Assembly: GCF_001528665.1 (NCBI RefSeq)
Contig: NZ_BBYJ01000011.1
Location: 124,001-188,000, forward strand
Direction of reading: 5' to 3'
Length of the DNA stretch: 64,000 nt
Origin: Microtetraspora malaysiensis
Lineage (GTDB): Bacteria > Actinomycetota > Actinomycetes > Streptosporangiales > Streptosporangiaceae
Every line of letters starts with the position of its first letter. Position 1 is the stretch's first letter. This document shows positions 33,397 through 42,021 of the stretch, piece by piece. The position numbers were made by a program, and so were the translations under genes. The notes beneath the pieces were generated by a model. The model did not search any database and was not told the DNA's origin. It saw only the letters and a program-made list of their open reading frames with translations.

Positions 33397-34989
33397 ATGC
33401 GATGGCGCGGCGGCTACCTCCTGGACCTCTCCCTCGCCGTCTCCGGAGTCGTGCTCAACGTGCTCGTGGCCACCTCCTCCTTGGGTGGCCCGTCCGCGCC
33501 GCCGTGGGTGGTGGTGCTTCTCGCGCTGCTCGGCGGGCTCCCGCTGGCGTTGCTGCGCAGGTGGCCGGGCGCCGCGGCGCTCTGCCTCATCGTCCTGCTC
33601 GCCGTCTACGACCAGATCGAGGCCTCGACCGTCGACGCCGTGCAGATCCTGCTCCCGGTCGCCGTGGGCGTGCTGGCCCGGCTGCGCGAGTGGCGGTGGA
33701 CGGTTCCCGTGGCCGTCCTGGCCGCTTTCGCCACCGGGCTGAACCTCGCCGACCCCGGCCTCGCCTTCACCCGCGGCGCGTGGTTCTACACCGTCGGCAT
33801 CGTCGCCGTCCCCGTGCTCATCGGCCGCTACCTGCGCGGTACGGCGCTGCGCCGTCCCGACGAGGACCACGCCCCGCTGCTCGACCTGCTGATGGCGGGC
33901 GGCGGCCTCGCCCTCGCCGTCCTGGGGAGCTGGCCGAACTGGTCCAGCGGCGCGCTCCCCGCCTGGGCGGTCGGCCTCATGGTGGTGCTGTCGGGCCTGG
34001 CCCTCGGCGTGGTCCGCCGCCTCCCCGGAGCGGTGCTGCTGCTGGAGAGCGTCCTGGTGATCGTCTCCGACCAGTACGTCGGAGAGGTCGGCACCACCCT
34101 GCAGATCCTGCTGTTCGTCGCCCTCGGCGTGTTCGCGACCCGGGCGAGATGGGCGTGGGTGCTCGCCGGATACCTGCTCACCTGCGCGGCGTCCGTGATC
34201 ACGGTCGTCGACGACAGTACGGAGATCACGGTTTGGCGGGCGATCGCCCTCATCGCGATGGTGGCCGCGCCGGTCGCCATCGGCCGCTACATCCGGGGCC
34301 GGCAGGCCGCCGCGCGCCAGGCCGCCGAGCTCGCCGCCGCGCGGAACCGGGCCGGCCGGCTGGCCGAACGGGAGCGGATCGCCCGGGACGTCCACGACAT
34401 CGTGGCCCACCACGTCGGCGCGATGGTGCTCCGCGCCAGCGCCGCGCTGTACGCGGGGGCGGACGGCCCGGCGGAGGAGGCGCTCACCGACATCCGCGCC
34501 ACCGGGCACCGCGTGCTCGAGGACCTGCGCGGCCTGCTCGACGTGCTCAGGGACCCCGGCAAGGACGACATCCCCTCCGCCGACCCCGAGGACGTCGTAC
34601 GGGACGCGGTGGCGCGGATGACGGCGGCCGGGCTGCGGGTCGAGCTCGACATCGCGCCCGAGGCGGAGGGGGCGCCGCTCGTCGTCCGCGCCTCCGCCGC
34701 GCGGATCGTCCAGGAGGGGCTGACGAACGTGCTCAAGCACGCGGGACCGGGCACGGAGGCCCGCGTCAAGGTAGGGATCAGGGGACACGAGCTGGCGGTG
34801 GAGATCAGGAACGGCCCCGGCGCCGCCGCCTCCCGGGAGCTGCCGTCGACCGGGCAGGGCATCAACGGCATGCGGGAGCGGGCCGGCGCGCTCGGCGGGC
34901 GCCTGACGGCGGGCCCGGCCGAGGACGGCGGCTGGCGGCTGGCCGCCGCGCTCCCCGTGCGTACGGGAACGGCGAGGAGCCGCGAGTGA
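33397..34989 (+). CDS. Sensor histidine kinase, NarL/DesK type
   Basis: 530 residues. The N-terminal 300 residues contain about ten hydrophobic helices in two similar halves, with almost no outside domain, so the signal is probably sensed in the membrane. The HisKA_3 dimerisation helix has RERIARDVHDIVAHHVGAM with phospho-acceptor His333. The ATPase domain shows ARIVQEGLTNVLKHAG (N-box) and GQGINGMRERAGALGG (G-box). The partner regulator gene starts 73 bases downstream. Confidence 0.93.
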   Translation: MRWRGGYLLDLSLAVSGVVLNVLVATSSLGGPSAPPWVVVLLALLGGLPLALLRRWPGAAALCLIVLLAVYDQIEASTVDAVQILLPVAVGVLARLREWRWTVPVAVLAAFATGLNLADPGLAFTRGAWFYTVGIVAVPVLIGRYLRGTALRRPDEDHAPLLDLLMAGGGLALAVLGSWPNWSSGALPAWAVGLMVVLSGLALGVVRRLPGAVLLLESVLVIVSDQYVGEVGTTLQILLFVALGVFATRARWAWVLAGYLLTCAASVITVVDDSTEITVWRAIALIAMVAAPVAIGRYIRGRQAAARQAAELAAARNRAGRLAERERIARDVHDIVAHHVGAMVLRASAALYAGADGPAEEALTDIRATGHRVLEDLRGLLDVLRDPGKDDIPSADPEDVVRDAVARMTAAGLRVELDIAPEAEGAPLVVRASAARIVQEGLTNVLKHAGPGTEARVKVGIRGHELAVEIRNGPGAAASRELPSTGQGINGMRERAGALGGRLTAGPAEDGGWRLAAALPVRTGTARSRE

Positions 34990-35062
34990 CCACGCGCGCG
35001 ACGGTGGAGGATACGGCCGTGACGGGAGAGCCGACCATGACGAGGGTGGGGAGGGGACGCCG

Positions 35063-35752
35063 GTGATCCGGGCTCTGGTGGCCGACGATCAGGCCCTGGT
35101 ACGCGCCGGGGTCCGGATGATGCTGGAGGCCGCGGGAGACACGGAGATCTGCGGCGAGGCCGCGGACGGGGCGCAGGCCGTGCATCTGGCCGAGCGGCTC
35201 CTGCCGGACGTGATCCTCATGGACCTGCGGATGCCGCGCGTGGACGGCCTGGAGGCGACCCGGCGGATCCTCGCCGCCCGGCCGTCGGCCCGGATCGTCG
35301 TGCTCACCACGTTCGCCGAGGACGACAACGTCTACGGCGCGCTGAGAGCCGGGGCGCTCGGCTTCCTCGTGAAGGACGACACCCCCGAGCGGATCGTCGA
35401 CGCCGTACGGCGCGCCGCGCAGGGGGAGCCGCTGCTGGCCCCGTCCGTGCTGCGCCGGGTGGTGGAGCGCGCGCTCGCCGCCGAGCGGGAGGCGGTGTCC
35501 CTCCCGCGCGGGCTGACCGAACGCGAGGTGCAGGTCCTCACCCTCGTGGGCATGGGCCTGTCCAACGCCGAGATCGGCGAGCGGCTGCGGGTGGGGGTGA
35601 CGACGGTCAAGAGCCACGTCGCCGCCGTTATGGAGAAGCTGGAGCTGCGCAACCGCACCCAGGCCGCCGTGGTGGCGCACCGGCTCGGACTGGTGGACGC
35701 CGGTTTCCGCCCCGTACCGCCCTCGCCGGCCGGCCCCGGAAAGGACGCCTGA
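35063..35752 (+). CDS. Response regulator, NarL/LuxR family
   Basis: 229 residues from GTG. The receiver domain has the acidic pair (VADDQALVR), phospho-acceptor Asp54 in VILMDLRMPRVDG, the Thr in LTTFAEDD and the Lys in FLVKDDTPE. The C-terminal LuxR helix-turn-helix (about 145-205) reads LTEREVQVLTLVGMGLSNAE and VKSHVAAVMEKLELRNRTQA. It is the cognate partner of the upstream kinase. Targets are unknown; multidrug ABC genes often regulated by such pairs are not adjacent. Confidence 0.94.
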   Translation: MIRALVADDQALVRAGVRMMLEAAGDTEICGEAADGAQAVHLAERLLPDVILMDLRMPRVDGLEATRRILAARPSARIVVLTTFAEDDNVYGALRAGALGFLVKDDTPERIVDAVRRAAQGEPLLAPSVLRRVVERALAAEREAVSLPRGLTEREVQVLTLVGMGLSNAEIGERLRVGVTTVKSHVAAVMEKLELRNRTQAAVVAHRLGLVDAGFRPVPPSPAGPGKDA

Positions 35753-35814
35753 GAGAACGGCCGAGCCGCCGAACGCGGCGCGCACCGCCCGCCGGGCGGC
35801 ATCCGGACGCGATG

Positions 35815-35820
35815 TAAGGT
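35815..35820 (+). promoter_or_regulatory. Minus-10 box of a leaderless promoter
   Basis: TAAGGT six bases before the GTG of the cardiolipin synthase gene. Confidence 0.55.
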
Positions 35821-35826
35821 CTGACC

Positions 35827-36393
35827 GTGGAGTCTGCCGAGGATCGGATCTTTACCCTGCCCAACCTGCTGAGCTTCCTGAGGTTGCTCGGCGTTCCCGT
35901 GTTCCTGTGGCTCGTGCTGGGGCCACAGGCGGACGCCTGGGCCATCCTCCTGCTCATCGCGGCGGGGATCAGCGACTGGCTCGACGGGAAGCTCGCCCGG
36001 GCGTGGAACCAGACGAGCAAGCTCGGCCGGCTGATCGATCCTCTCGCGGACCGGCTCTACATCCTCGCCACCCTCGCCGGGCTGGTCCTGCGCGAGGTGA
36101 TCCCGTGGTGGCTGGCGGCCCTGGTCATCGGACGAGACGTTTTCCTGCTCTTCACCGTGCCCATCCTGCGCCGCCACGGCTACGGCCCGGCCCTGCCCGT
36201 ACATTTCCTCGGTAAGGCCGCGACCGCCTGCCTCATGTACGCATTCCCCCTGCTGTTCCTCGCGTCCCATGAGGGGTGGTACGCGGAGATCACGGGCATC
36301 TTCGGCTGGGCGTTCGCCCTCTGGGGGACTGGTCTGTACTGGTGGGCCGGGGTGTTGTATGTGGTACAGGTCCGCCAGCTGACAAGGGGGTGA
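35827..36393 (+). CDS. CDP-alcohol phosphatidyltransferase, probable eukaryote-type cardiolipin synthase
   Basis: 188 residues from GTG. The active site of the family is SDWLDGKLARAWNQTSKLG then RLIDPLADRL, fitting D-x2-DG-x2-AR-x8-G-x3-D-x3-D. About five or six membrane helices follow. In Streptomyces coelicolor the protein at the same place beside the ManC-like gene (SCO1389) was shown to join CDP-diacylglycerol and phosphatidylglycerol into cardiolipin. By position and size this is its equivalent. The ManC-like gene follows after four bases. Confidence 0.85.
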   Translation: MESAEDRIFTLPNLLSFLRLLGVPVFLWLVLGPQADAWAILLLIAAGISDWLDGKLARAWNQTSKLGRLIDPLADRLYILATLAGLVLREVIPWWLAALVIGRDVFLLFTVPILRRHGYGPALPVHFLGKAATACLMYAFPLLFLASHEGWYAEITGIFGWAFALWGTGLYWWAGVLYVVQVRQLTRG

Positions 36394-36397
36394 GCCC

Positions 36398-38902
36398 GTG
36401 AAGGCCGTCGTCATGGCGGGCGGGGAGGGAACGCGGCTCCGGCCGATGACCGCCAATCAACCCAAACCCCTGCTCCCCATCATCAACCGGCCCATCATGG
36501 AGCACGTACTCCGGCTGCTGAAGAAACACGGCTTCATCGACACCGTGGTGACCGTGCAGTTCCTGGCCGCGCTCATCCGCAACTACTTCGGCGACGGCGA
36601 CGAGCTCGGCATGCGCCTCCACTACGCCACCGAGGAGATCCCGCTCGGCACCGCGGGCAGCGTGAAGAACGCCGCCGACCGGCTCCGCGACGAGCGCTTC
36701 CTCGTCATCTCCGGCGACGCCCTGACCGACATCGACCTGACCGACATGCTCAGGTTCCACGAGGAGAACGGCGCACTCGTCACCATCGGCCTCAAGCGGG
36801 TGCCGAACCCCCTGGAGTTCGGCATCATCATCGTGGACGAGCACGGCCGGATCCAGCGGTTCCTGGAGAAGCCCACCTGGGGCCAGGTGTTCTCCGACAC
36901 GGTCAACACCGGCATCTACATCATGGAGCCCGAGGTCCTCGACGAGGTCCAGGCCGGGCGGTCGGTCGACTGGTCCTCCGACGTCTTCCCCCGGCTGCTC
37001 GAACGCGGCCTCCCGCTCTTCGGGTACGTGGCCGAGGGCTACTGGGAGGACGTCGGCACGCACGAGAGCTACCTCAAGGCCCAGGCCGACGTCCTCGAGG
37101 GCAAGGTCAGGGTCGACTTCGACGCCTTCGAGCTCGCGCCGGGCGTCTGGACGGCCGAGGGCGCCTCGGTCGATCCCGACGCGGTGCTCAAGGGTCCTCT
37201 CTACATCGGCGACTACGCCAAGGTGGAGGCCGGCGCGGAGCTGCGGGAGTACACCGTGCTCGGCAGCAACGCGGTGGTCAAAGAGGGGGCGTTCCTCCAC
37301 CGGGCGGTCGTCCACGACAACGTCTACGTCGGCCCGGCCGCCCACCTGCGCGGATGCGTGATCGGCAAGAACACCGACGTGATGACCGGCGCGAGGATCG
37401 AGGAGAACGCGGTCGTCGGCGACGAGTGCGTGATCGAGTCCGAGGCGTACGTCTCCTCCGGGGTGAAGATCTACCCGTTCAAGACCGTCGAGGCCGGCGC
37501 CGTCGTCAACACCAGCGTGATCTGGGAGTCGCGCGGCCAGCGCAGCCTGTTCGGCCCGCGCGGCGTCTCCGGCCTGGTCAACGTCGAGATCACCCCCGAG
37601 CTGTGCGTACGGCTTGCCAGCGCGTACGCCACGATGGTCAGCAAGGGCGACACCGTCGTCACCTCACGCGACGCCTCCCGCGCGGCCCGCGCCTTCAAGC
37701 GGGCGGTCATCGGCGCGCTGAACTCGAGCGCCATCAACGTGGTCGACCTCGAGGCGTGCGCGCTGCCCGTCGCCCGCTTCCACACCTCCCGGGAGAGCGT
37801 CAAGGGCGGCATCGCGCTGCGCACGAGCGCGGGCGACCCGCAGAGCGTCGACATCGTCTTCATGGACGACACCGGCGCCGACCTCTCGCAGGGCGCCCAG
37901 CGCAAGCTGGAGCGCATCTTCTCCCGGCAGGAGTACCGCCGGGCCTTCCCCGGCGAGATCGCCGAGCTGACCTTCCCGGCCCGCGCGGTGGACACCTACA
38001 CCCGCGAGCTGCTGCGCTGCGTCGACGTGAACGGCGTCAAGGACGCCGAGATGAAGGTGGTCGTGGACTGCGCCGGGGGCACGTCGTCCCTGGTCCTGCC
38101 CAGTCTGCTGGGCCGGGTCGGGGTGGACGTCCTCACCGTGAACAACCGCCTCGACGACGCCTCGCCGACCGAGACCTTCGCCGAGCGGCGCCGCGACCTG
38201 CAGCGCCTGGCCGAGCTGGTCGCCTCCTCGCGGGCCGCCTTCGGCGTACGGTTCGACCCGGTGGGAGAGCGGATCTCCCTGGTCGACGAGATGGGCCAGC
38301 TCATCAACGAGGAGCGGGCGCTGCTCGTGGTTCTCGACCTGGTGGCGGCCGAGCGCAGGGGCGGCCGGGTCGCCCTGCCGGTCACGACTACCAGGGTGGC
38401 GGAGATGGTCTGCCGGTTCCACGGGGTGCAGGTGGAGTGGACGCCCACCAGCCTGGACGCGCTGACCACGGCGGCGACGCACACCGACATGATCTTCGCG
38501 GGCGATGGGCGCGGCGGGTTCATCGTCCCCGAGTTCGGCCCGACCCTGGACGGGCTGGCGGTGTTCCTGAAGCTGCTCGGGCTGGTCGCGCGCACCCGCC
38601 TGTCGCTCAGCCAGATCGACGCCCGCATTCCGGAGGCGAAACTGCTGCGGCGGACCATCCCCACGCCGTGGGCGCACAAGGGCACGGTCATGCGGTCGGT
38701 GGTGGAGGCCGCCGAGGGGCTGCACGTCGACACCACCGACGGCGTGCGGGTCGTGGGCGAGGACGGGAGCTGGGCCCTGGTCCTGCCCGACCCCTCGCAG
38801 GCGGTCACCCACCTGTGGGCCGAGGGCGGCGACGTGGACACCGCGCAGGCCCTACTGGAACGATGGGCCCGCGTCGTGGAACACGCGGCCGGAGCACAGT
38901 AA
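36398..38902 (+). CDS. ManC-like nucleotidyltransferase with hexapeptide repeats and degenerate phosphomannomutase domain
   Basis: 834 residues from GTG. Residues 1-240 form an NDP-sugar pyrophosphorylase with MAGGEGTRLRPMTANQPKPL and VNTGIYIMEPEVL. Residues 255-370 are left-handed hexapeptide repeats (PLYIGDYAKVEAGAEL, VIGKNTDVMTGARI). Residues 380-834 have the length and order of a phosphomannomutase but lack its catalytic parts: no SHNP serine loop, FDPVGERISLVDE in place of FDGDGDR, and DPSQAVTHLW in place of the RPSGTEP loop. The first domain probably makes GDP-mannose or another NDP-sugar; the last is likely regulatory or structural. Confidence 0.85.
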   Translation: MKAVVMAGGEGTRLRPMTANQPKPLLPIINRPIMEHVLRLLKKHGFIDTVVTVQFLAALIRNYFGDGDELGMRLHYATEEIPLGTAGSVKNAADRLRDERFLVISGDALTDIDLTDMLRFHEENGALVTIGLKRVPNPLEFGIIIVDEHGRIQRFLEKPTWGQVFSDTVNTGIYIMEPEVLDEVQAGRSVDWSSDVFPRLLERGLPLFGYVAEGYWEDVGTHESYLKAQADVLEGKVRVDFDAFELAPGVWTAEGASVDPDAVLKGPLYIGDYAKVEAGAELREYTVLGSNAVVKEGAFLHRAVVHDNVYVGPAAHLRGCVIGKNTDVMTGARIEENAVVGDECVIESEAYVSSGVKIYPFKTVEAGAVVNTSVIWESRGQRSLFGPRGVSGLVNVEITPELCVRLASAYATMVSKGDTVVTSRDASRAARAFKRAVIGALNSSAINVVDLEACALPVARFHTSRESVKGGIALRTSAGDPQSVDIVFMDDTGADLSQGAQRKLERIFSRQEYRRAFPGEIAELTFPARAVDTYTRELLRCVDVNGVKDAEMKVVVDCAGGTSSLVLPSLLGRVGVDVLTVNNRLDDASPTETFAERRRDLQRLAELVASSRAAFGVRFDPVGERISLVDEMGQLINEERALLVVLDLVAAERRGGRVALPVTTTRVAEMVCRFHGVQVEWTPTSLDALTTAATHTDMIFAGDGRGGFIVPEFGPTLDGLAVFLKLLGLVARTRLSLSQIDARIPEAKLLRRTIPTPWAHKGTVMRSVVEAAEGLHVDTTDGVRVVGEDGSWALVLPDPSQAVTHLWAEGGDVDTAQALLERWARVVEHAAGAQ

Positions 38903-39029
38903 CAATCTCCCCGATCATGCACAAATCTTGGGAGCGGTGACGTTCGGGAACACGGGAAACGGTGTGGCGGGATGGACCTTGAGCGGTGCTGGGCTGTAGC
39001 GTTGGTCAGTCCGTGTCGAGCACGCTTTC

Positions 39030-39058
39030 TTGACCTTTGTGCGTGATCAGCGTAAGTT
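39030..39058 (+). promoter_or_regulatory. Sigma-70-type promoter of the garA operon
   Basis: TTGACC and TAAGTT are separated by exactly 17 bases. Transcription would begin near 39065, leaving a leader of about 40 bases before ATG 39106. Confidence 0.7.
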
Positions 39059-39105
39059 GCGGCATTCGCCGTCTGAGCAAGTCATAAGAGAGGCCGAGCC
39101 GTTCG

Positions 39106-39609
39106 ATGCCCAGCGTCTACTGCACGCAGTGCGGTCATGCCAACCCCGAGGATGCCCGTTTCTGTTCCAGATGCGGTTCCCCGCTGAGCGCTCCGGCGCC
39201 GGCCGCTTTCGACACCACCTCGACGATCTCGCTGGAGGCGGTGGACTACGAGTCGGGGCAGACCCTGCTGCCCGACAGGGCGGCCATCGAGCAGCTTCCG
39301 CCGGGCACCGCGCTCCTGGTCGTCATGCGAGGCCCCAACGCGGGAAGCCGCTTTCTGCTGGACAGTGATCTCACCACGGCGGGTCGCCACCCGGAGAGCG
39401 ACATTTTCCTGGACGATGTGACGGTGTCCAGAAGGCACGTGGAGTTCTACCGGCGCGGCGGCCAGTTCACCGTCCGCGACGTCGGCAGCCTCAACGGGAC
39501 GTACGTCAACCGTGAGCGCATAGAGGAGTTCCCCCTGACGGGGGGCGACGAGGTGCAGATCGGCAAGTTCCGGTTGGTGTTCTTCATGCGCGGCCTTGGG
39601 GGCCAGTGA
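39106..39609 (+). CDS. garA: GarA/OdhI-like FHA-domain protein with N-terminal zinc ribbon
   Basis: 167 residues. A zinc ribbon (CTQCGHANPEDARFCSRCG) is followed by a Thr-Ser stretch (AFDTTSTISLE), which corresponds to the phosphorylated ETTSVF motif of mycobacterial GarA. The FHA domain (about 70-160) has AGRHPESDIFLDDVTVSRRH and SLNGTYVNRE. In mycobacteria and corynebacteria this protein, controlled by PknG and PknB phosphorylation, inhibits 2-oxoglutarate dehydrogenase and glutamate dehydrogenase. Gene order with ftsR, the DUF151 gene and gcvP is the same as in Mycobacterium. Confidence 0.88.
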   Translation: MPSVYCTQCGHANPEDARFCSRCGSPLSAPAPAAFDTTSTISLEAVDYESGQTLLPDRAAIEQLPPGTALLVVMRGPNAGSRFLLDSDLTTAGRHPESDIFLDDVTVSRRHVEFYRRGGQFTVRDVGSLNGTYVNRERIEEFPLTGGDEVQIGKFRLVFFMRGLGGQ

Positions 39610-39634
39610 TCTCTGAGGGAGGGGCGGGTAAGTC

Positions 39635-40291
39635 ATGAGCGCGCAGGCGGTACGGGCGTTCATGAGCATCGGGGAGGTGCTCGCGCTGCTGCAGGGCGAG
39701 TTCCCTGACGTGACGATCTCCAAGATTCGTTTCCTGGAGGGCGAGGGGCTCATCGAGCCGCAGCGAAGTCCCTCGGGGTACCGCAAGTTCAACCACGCGG
39801 ATGTCGAGCGGCTCCGCTACATCCTCACCGCGCAGCGTGACCACTACCTCCCGCTCCGCGTGATCAAGGAAAACCTCGACGAGCAGGCCGCCCGCCCGCG
39901 GGCGTTGCCTCAGGAGACCCCGCCGGTGCGGCTCAGCCGCGAGGATCTGCTCCGGGCCGCCGAGATCGACGAGGACACCCTCGCCGAGCTGGAGAGCTTC
40001 GGCCTGGTGGCCTCCGTGGCCCGCTGGTACGACGCGGACGCCCTGGAGATCGCCCGCAACGTGGGATCACTGGCCAGGTTCGGCCTGCACGCCCGCCACC
40101 TGCGCATGGTCCGGGCCGCGGCCGAGCGCGAGGCGAGCCTGGTCGAGCAGGTCGTGGCCCCGCTGCTGCGCCGCCGCGCACCGGGCGCGATCGGACAGGC
40201 CGAGGAGACCGGCCGGGAAATATCCGGACTTCTCCTCGAATTGCACACTGTGTTGCTTCGTGGCAGTGTTCGCCGCGTTCTGGGGCAGTGA
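39635..40291 (+). CDS. ftsR: MerR-family regulator, FtsR/Rv1828-like
   Basis: 218 residues. The N-terminal winged helix-turn-helix starts MSIGEVLALLQGEFPDVTIS with SKIRFLEGEGLIEPQRSPSG and YRKFNHADVERLRYIL, the MerR pattern. The C-terminal half is an all-helical effector or dimerisation domain. The homologue in Corynebacterium (FtsR) activates ftsZ, and Rv1828 in Mycobacterium binds its own promoter region. It lies 25 bases after garA in the same transcript. Confidence 0.85.
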   Translation: MSAQAVRAFMSIGEVLALLQGEFPDVTISKIRFLEGEGLIEPQRSPSGYRKFNHADVERLRYILTAQRDHYLPLRVIKENLDEQAARPRALPQETPPVRLSREDLLRAAEIDEDTLAELESFGLVASVARWYDADALEIARNVGSLARFGLHARHLRMVRAAAEREASLVEQVVAPLLRRRAPGAIGQAEETGREISGLLLELHTVLLRGSVRRVLGQ

Positions 40292-40334
40292 CCGGGCCGA
40301 CCCGCAGCGGGTGTTACGTTGAAGGCCTGGTGAT

Positions 40335-40835
40335 ATGCCGCGCCACTTTGAGACGGAGTCGCCCGTGTTGCAGATGGAGGTCGTGGGGGTTCGCGTTGAG
40401 ATGCCCACCAACCAGCCGATCGTCCTCCTGAAGGAGACGAACGGCGATCGGTACCTGCCGATCTGGATCGGCATGACCGAGGCGACGGCCATCGCGCTCG
40501 CCCAGGCGGAGGAGCCGCCACCGCGCCCGCTCACTCATGATCTGTTCCGTGACGTGCTGGAGGCGCTGGGGGTGCGCCTGCAAACGGTCAACATCGTCGC
40601 GCTACGCGACCAGATCTTCTTCGCCGATCTGGTGTTCTCGAACGGGGTGGAGGTGAGCGCCCGGCCCTCGGACTCGATCGCGCTCGCGCTCCGCACCGGA
40701 GCGACGATCTACGCCAGTGAGGAGGTCCTCAGGGAGGCCGGCGTGAGCATGCCGGACGACCAGGAGGACGAGGTGGAGAAGTTCCGGGAGTTCCTCGACA
40801 ACATCACGCCCGAGGACTTCGGACGTGCTGGGTAG
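40335..40835 (+). CDS. DUF151 bifunctional nuclease family protein
   Basis: 166 residues. Typical start of the conserved domain is MEVVGVRVEMPTNQPIVLL, followed by LPIWIGMTEATAIALA, RPLTHDLFRDVLEALG and SARPSDSIALALR, the acid-rich family motifs. A C-terminal helix region is DDQEDEVEKFREFLDNI. Related plant and bacterial proteins have RNase and DNase activity; the bacterial role is unclear. Same position as Rv1829 between two merR genes. An internal start at 40374 is possible. Confidence 0.88.
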   Translation: MPRHFETESPVLQMEVVGVRVEMPTNQPIVLLKETNGDRYLPIWIGMTEATAIALAQAEEPPPRPLTHDLFRDVLEALGVRLQTVNIVALRDQIFFADLVFSNGVEVSARPSDSIALALRTGATIYASEEVLREAGVSMPDDQEDEVEKFREFLDNITPEDFGRAG

Positions 40836-40883
40836 GGGTTGATTTCGGGAATTTAACGCTTCACGACGCGCCGTGCGGGGTCG

Positions 40884-40912
40884 TTGACTGAGAATGTCCC
40901 CGGTCCTACGGT
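40884..40912 (+). promoter_or_regulatory. Sigma-70-type promoter before the second merR gene
   Basis: TTGACT and TACGGT are separated by 17 bases, giving a start near 40919 and a leader of about 68 bases to GTG 40987. Confidence 0.65.
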
Positions 40913-40986
40913 GCAAGGGAATCCACGGTTGTAATTCATGAACCCCCAGATCAGACCGTGGGATGAGAGAAAGCCGGAGGTCCGCA

Positions 40987-41604
40987 GTGGCGGTCAGCAG
41001 CGGCGAGGGTAAAGCGGCCGACCAGCATGATCCGGCCCGTCAGTCAGCGCGAGAGCGCGCCGGTGAGCAGGGACTGCTGTTCGACGAGCGGCCGATGAGG
41101 CTCCCCGACGACGTCGGGTACCGCGGTCCCACCGCCTGCGCGGCGGCCGGCATCACCTACCGTCAGCTCGACTACTGGGCCCGGACGGAGCTGGTCCTGC
41201 CGACCATAAGAGCCGCGCACGGATCCGGCTCGCAGCGCCTGTACAGCTTTCGCGACATCCTCGTGCTCAAGGTCGTCAAACGCCTCCTGGACACCGGCGT
41301 CTCGCTCCAGCAGATCCGCACCGCCGTCCAGCATCTCCGGGACAGGGGAGTCAACGACCTCGCCCAGATCACTCTGATGAGCGACGGTGTCAGCGTGTAC
41401 GAGTGCACGTCGCCCGACGAGGTCATCGACCTGCTCCAGGGCGGTCAGGGAGTGTTCGGCATCGCTCTCGGGCGCGTCTGGCGGGAAGTCGAGGGATCGC
41501 TGGCCGAGCTGCCGGGCGAGCGGGCCGAGTCCGGCTCGGGTTCGGAGGCCGACCATCCGGCCGACGAGCTGGCCCAGCGCAGGAAGTCCCGCAAGACCGG
41601 CTGA
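40987..41604 (+). CDS. MerR-family regulator, Rv1830-like
   Basis: 205 residues from GTG 40987, which has GGAGG six bases upstream; an in-frame ATG at 40963 would add eight residues. After a charged leader comes the MerR winged helix (GPTACAAAGITYRQLDYWAR, SGSQRLYSFRDILVLKVVKR, GVSLQQIRTAVQHLRDRGV). The segment TLMSDGVSVYECTSPDEVIDLLQGG is the usual second half of Rv1830-type proteins. It lies directly before the glycine riboswitch and gcvP. It may control glycine or cell-division genes. Confidence 0.87.
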   Translation: MAVSSGEGKAADQHDPARQSARERAGEQGLLFDERPMRLPDDVGYRGPTACAAAGITYRQLDYWARTELVLPTIRAAHGSGSQRLYSFRDILVLKVVKRLLDTGVSLQQIRTAVQHLRDRGVNDLAQITLMSDGVSVYECTSPDEVIDLLQGGQGVFGIALGRVWREVEGSLAELPGERAESGSGSEADHPADELAQRRKSRKTG

Positions 41605-41754
41605 GAGCCGCGAGCGAGAGCCCCGCGCCGCCCCCGAAACCGGAGAAGACCAGCGAAAACGGCTGTGACCGGTGATATGGCGGCGGATCGGGTGAAAATC
41701 CACGAGACCGGGTGAATGCCCCGCCTCGGGGTAAGCGGTAGAGTGACGAAAGCC

Positions 41755-41975
41755 GACGACCCCGTGCGGGAGAGACCTCTTTAGCAGAGGCGCCGAAGGA
41801 GCAACCCTCCCCGGAATCTCTCAGGCATCCCGTACCGCGCGGGAGAGGCAACTCTGGAAAGCAGCACGTCCACCAGGCGTGCTCACCGACGGTGCAAGCC
41901 CTCCGGGGTGAAGCTCTCAGGTCGTTGTCCCGCCGCCGGTCGGCTGGTCGCGATGACAGAGGGGGAGACCTGGCG
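41755..41975 (+). ncRNA. Tandem glycine riboswitch upstream of gcvP
   Basis: Two consecutive aptamers are readable. The first has GCGGGAGAGAC, GCGCCGAAGGAGCAA, GAATCTCTCAGGCA and a closing GTACCGCGCGGGAG. The second has ACCGACGGTGCAAGCC, GTGAAGCTCTCAGGT and GATGACAGAGGG. These are the conserved core elements of the glycine (gcvT) riboswitch. Glycine binding should turn on the glycine-cleavage gene downstream, which begins about 50 bases after the second aptamer behind AGGAGG. Confidence 0.93.
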
Positions 41976-42021
41976 CACGCGTGCGCCCCCGAGGTCTCGA
42001 TCCGCCGCAGGAGGCTTGCAC

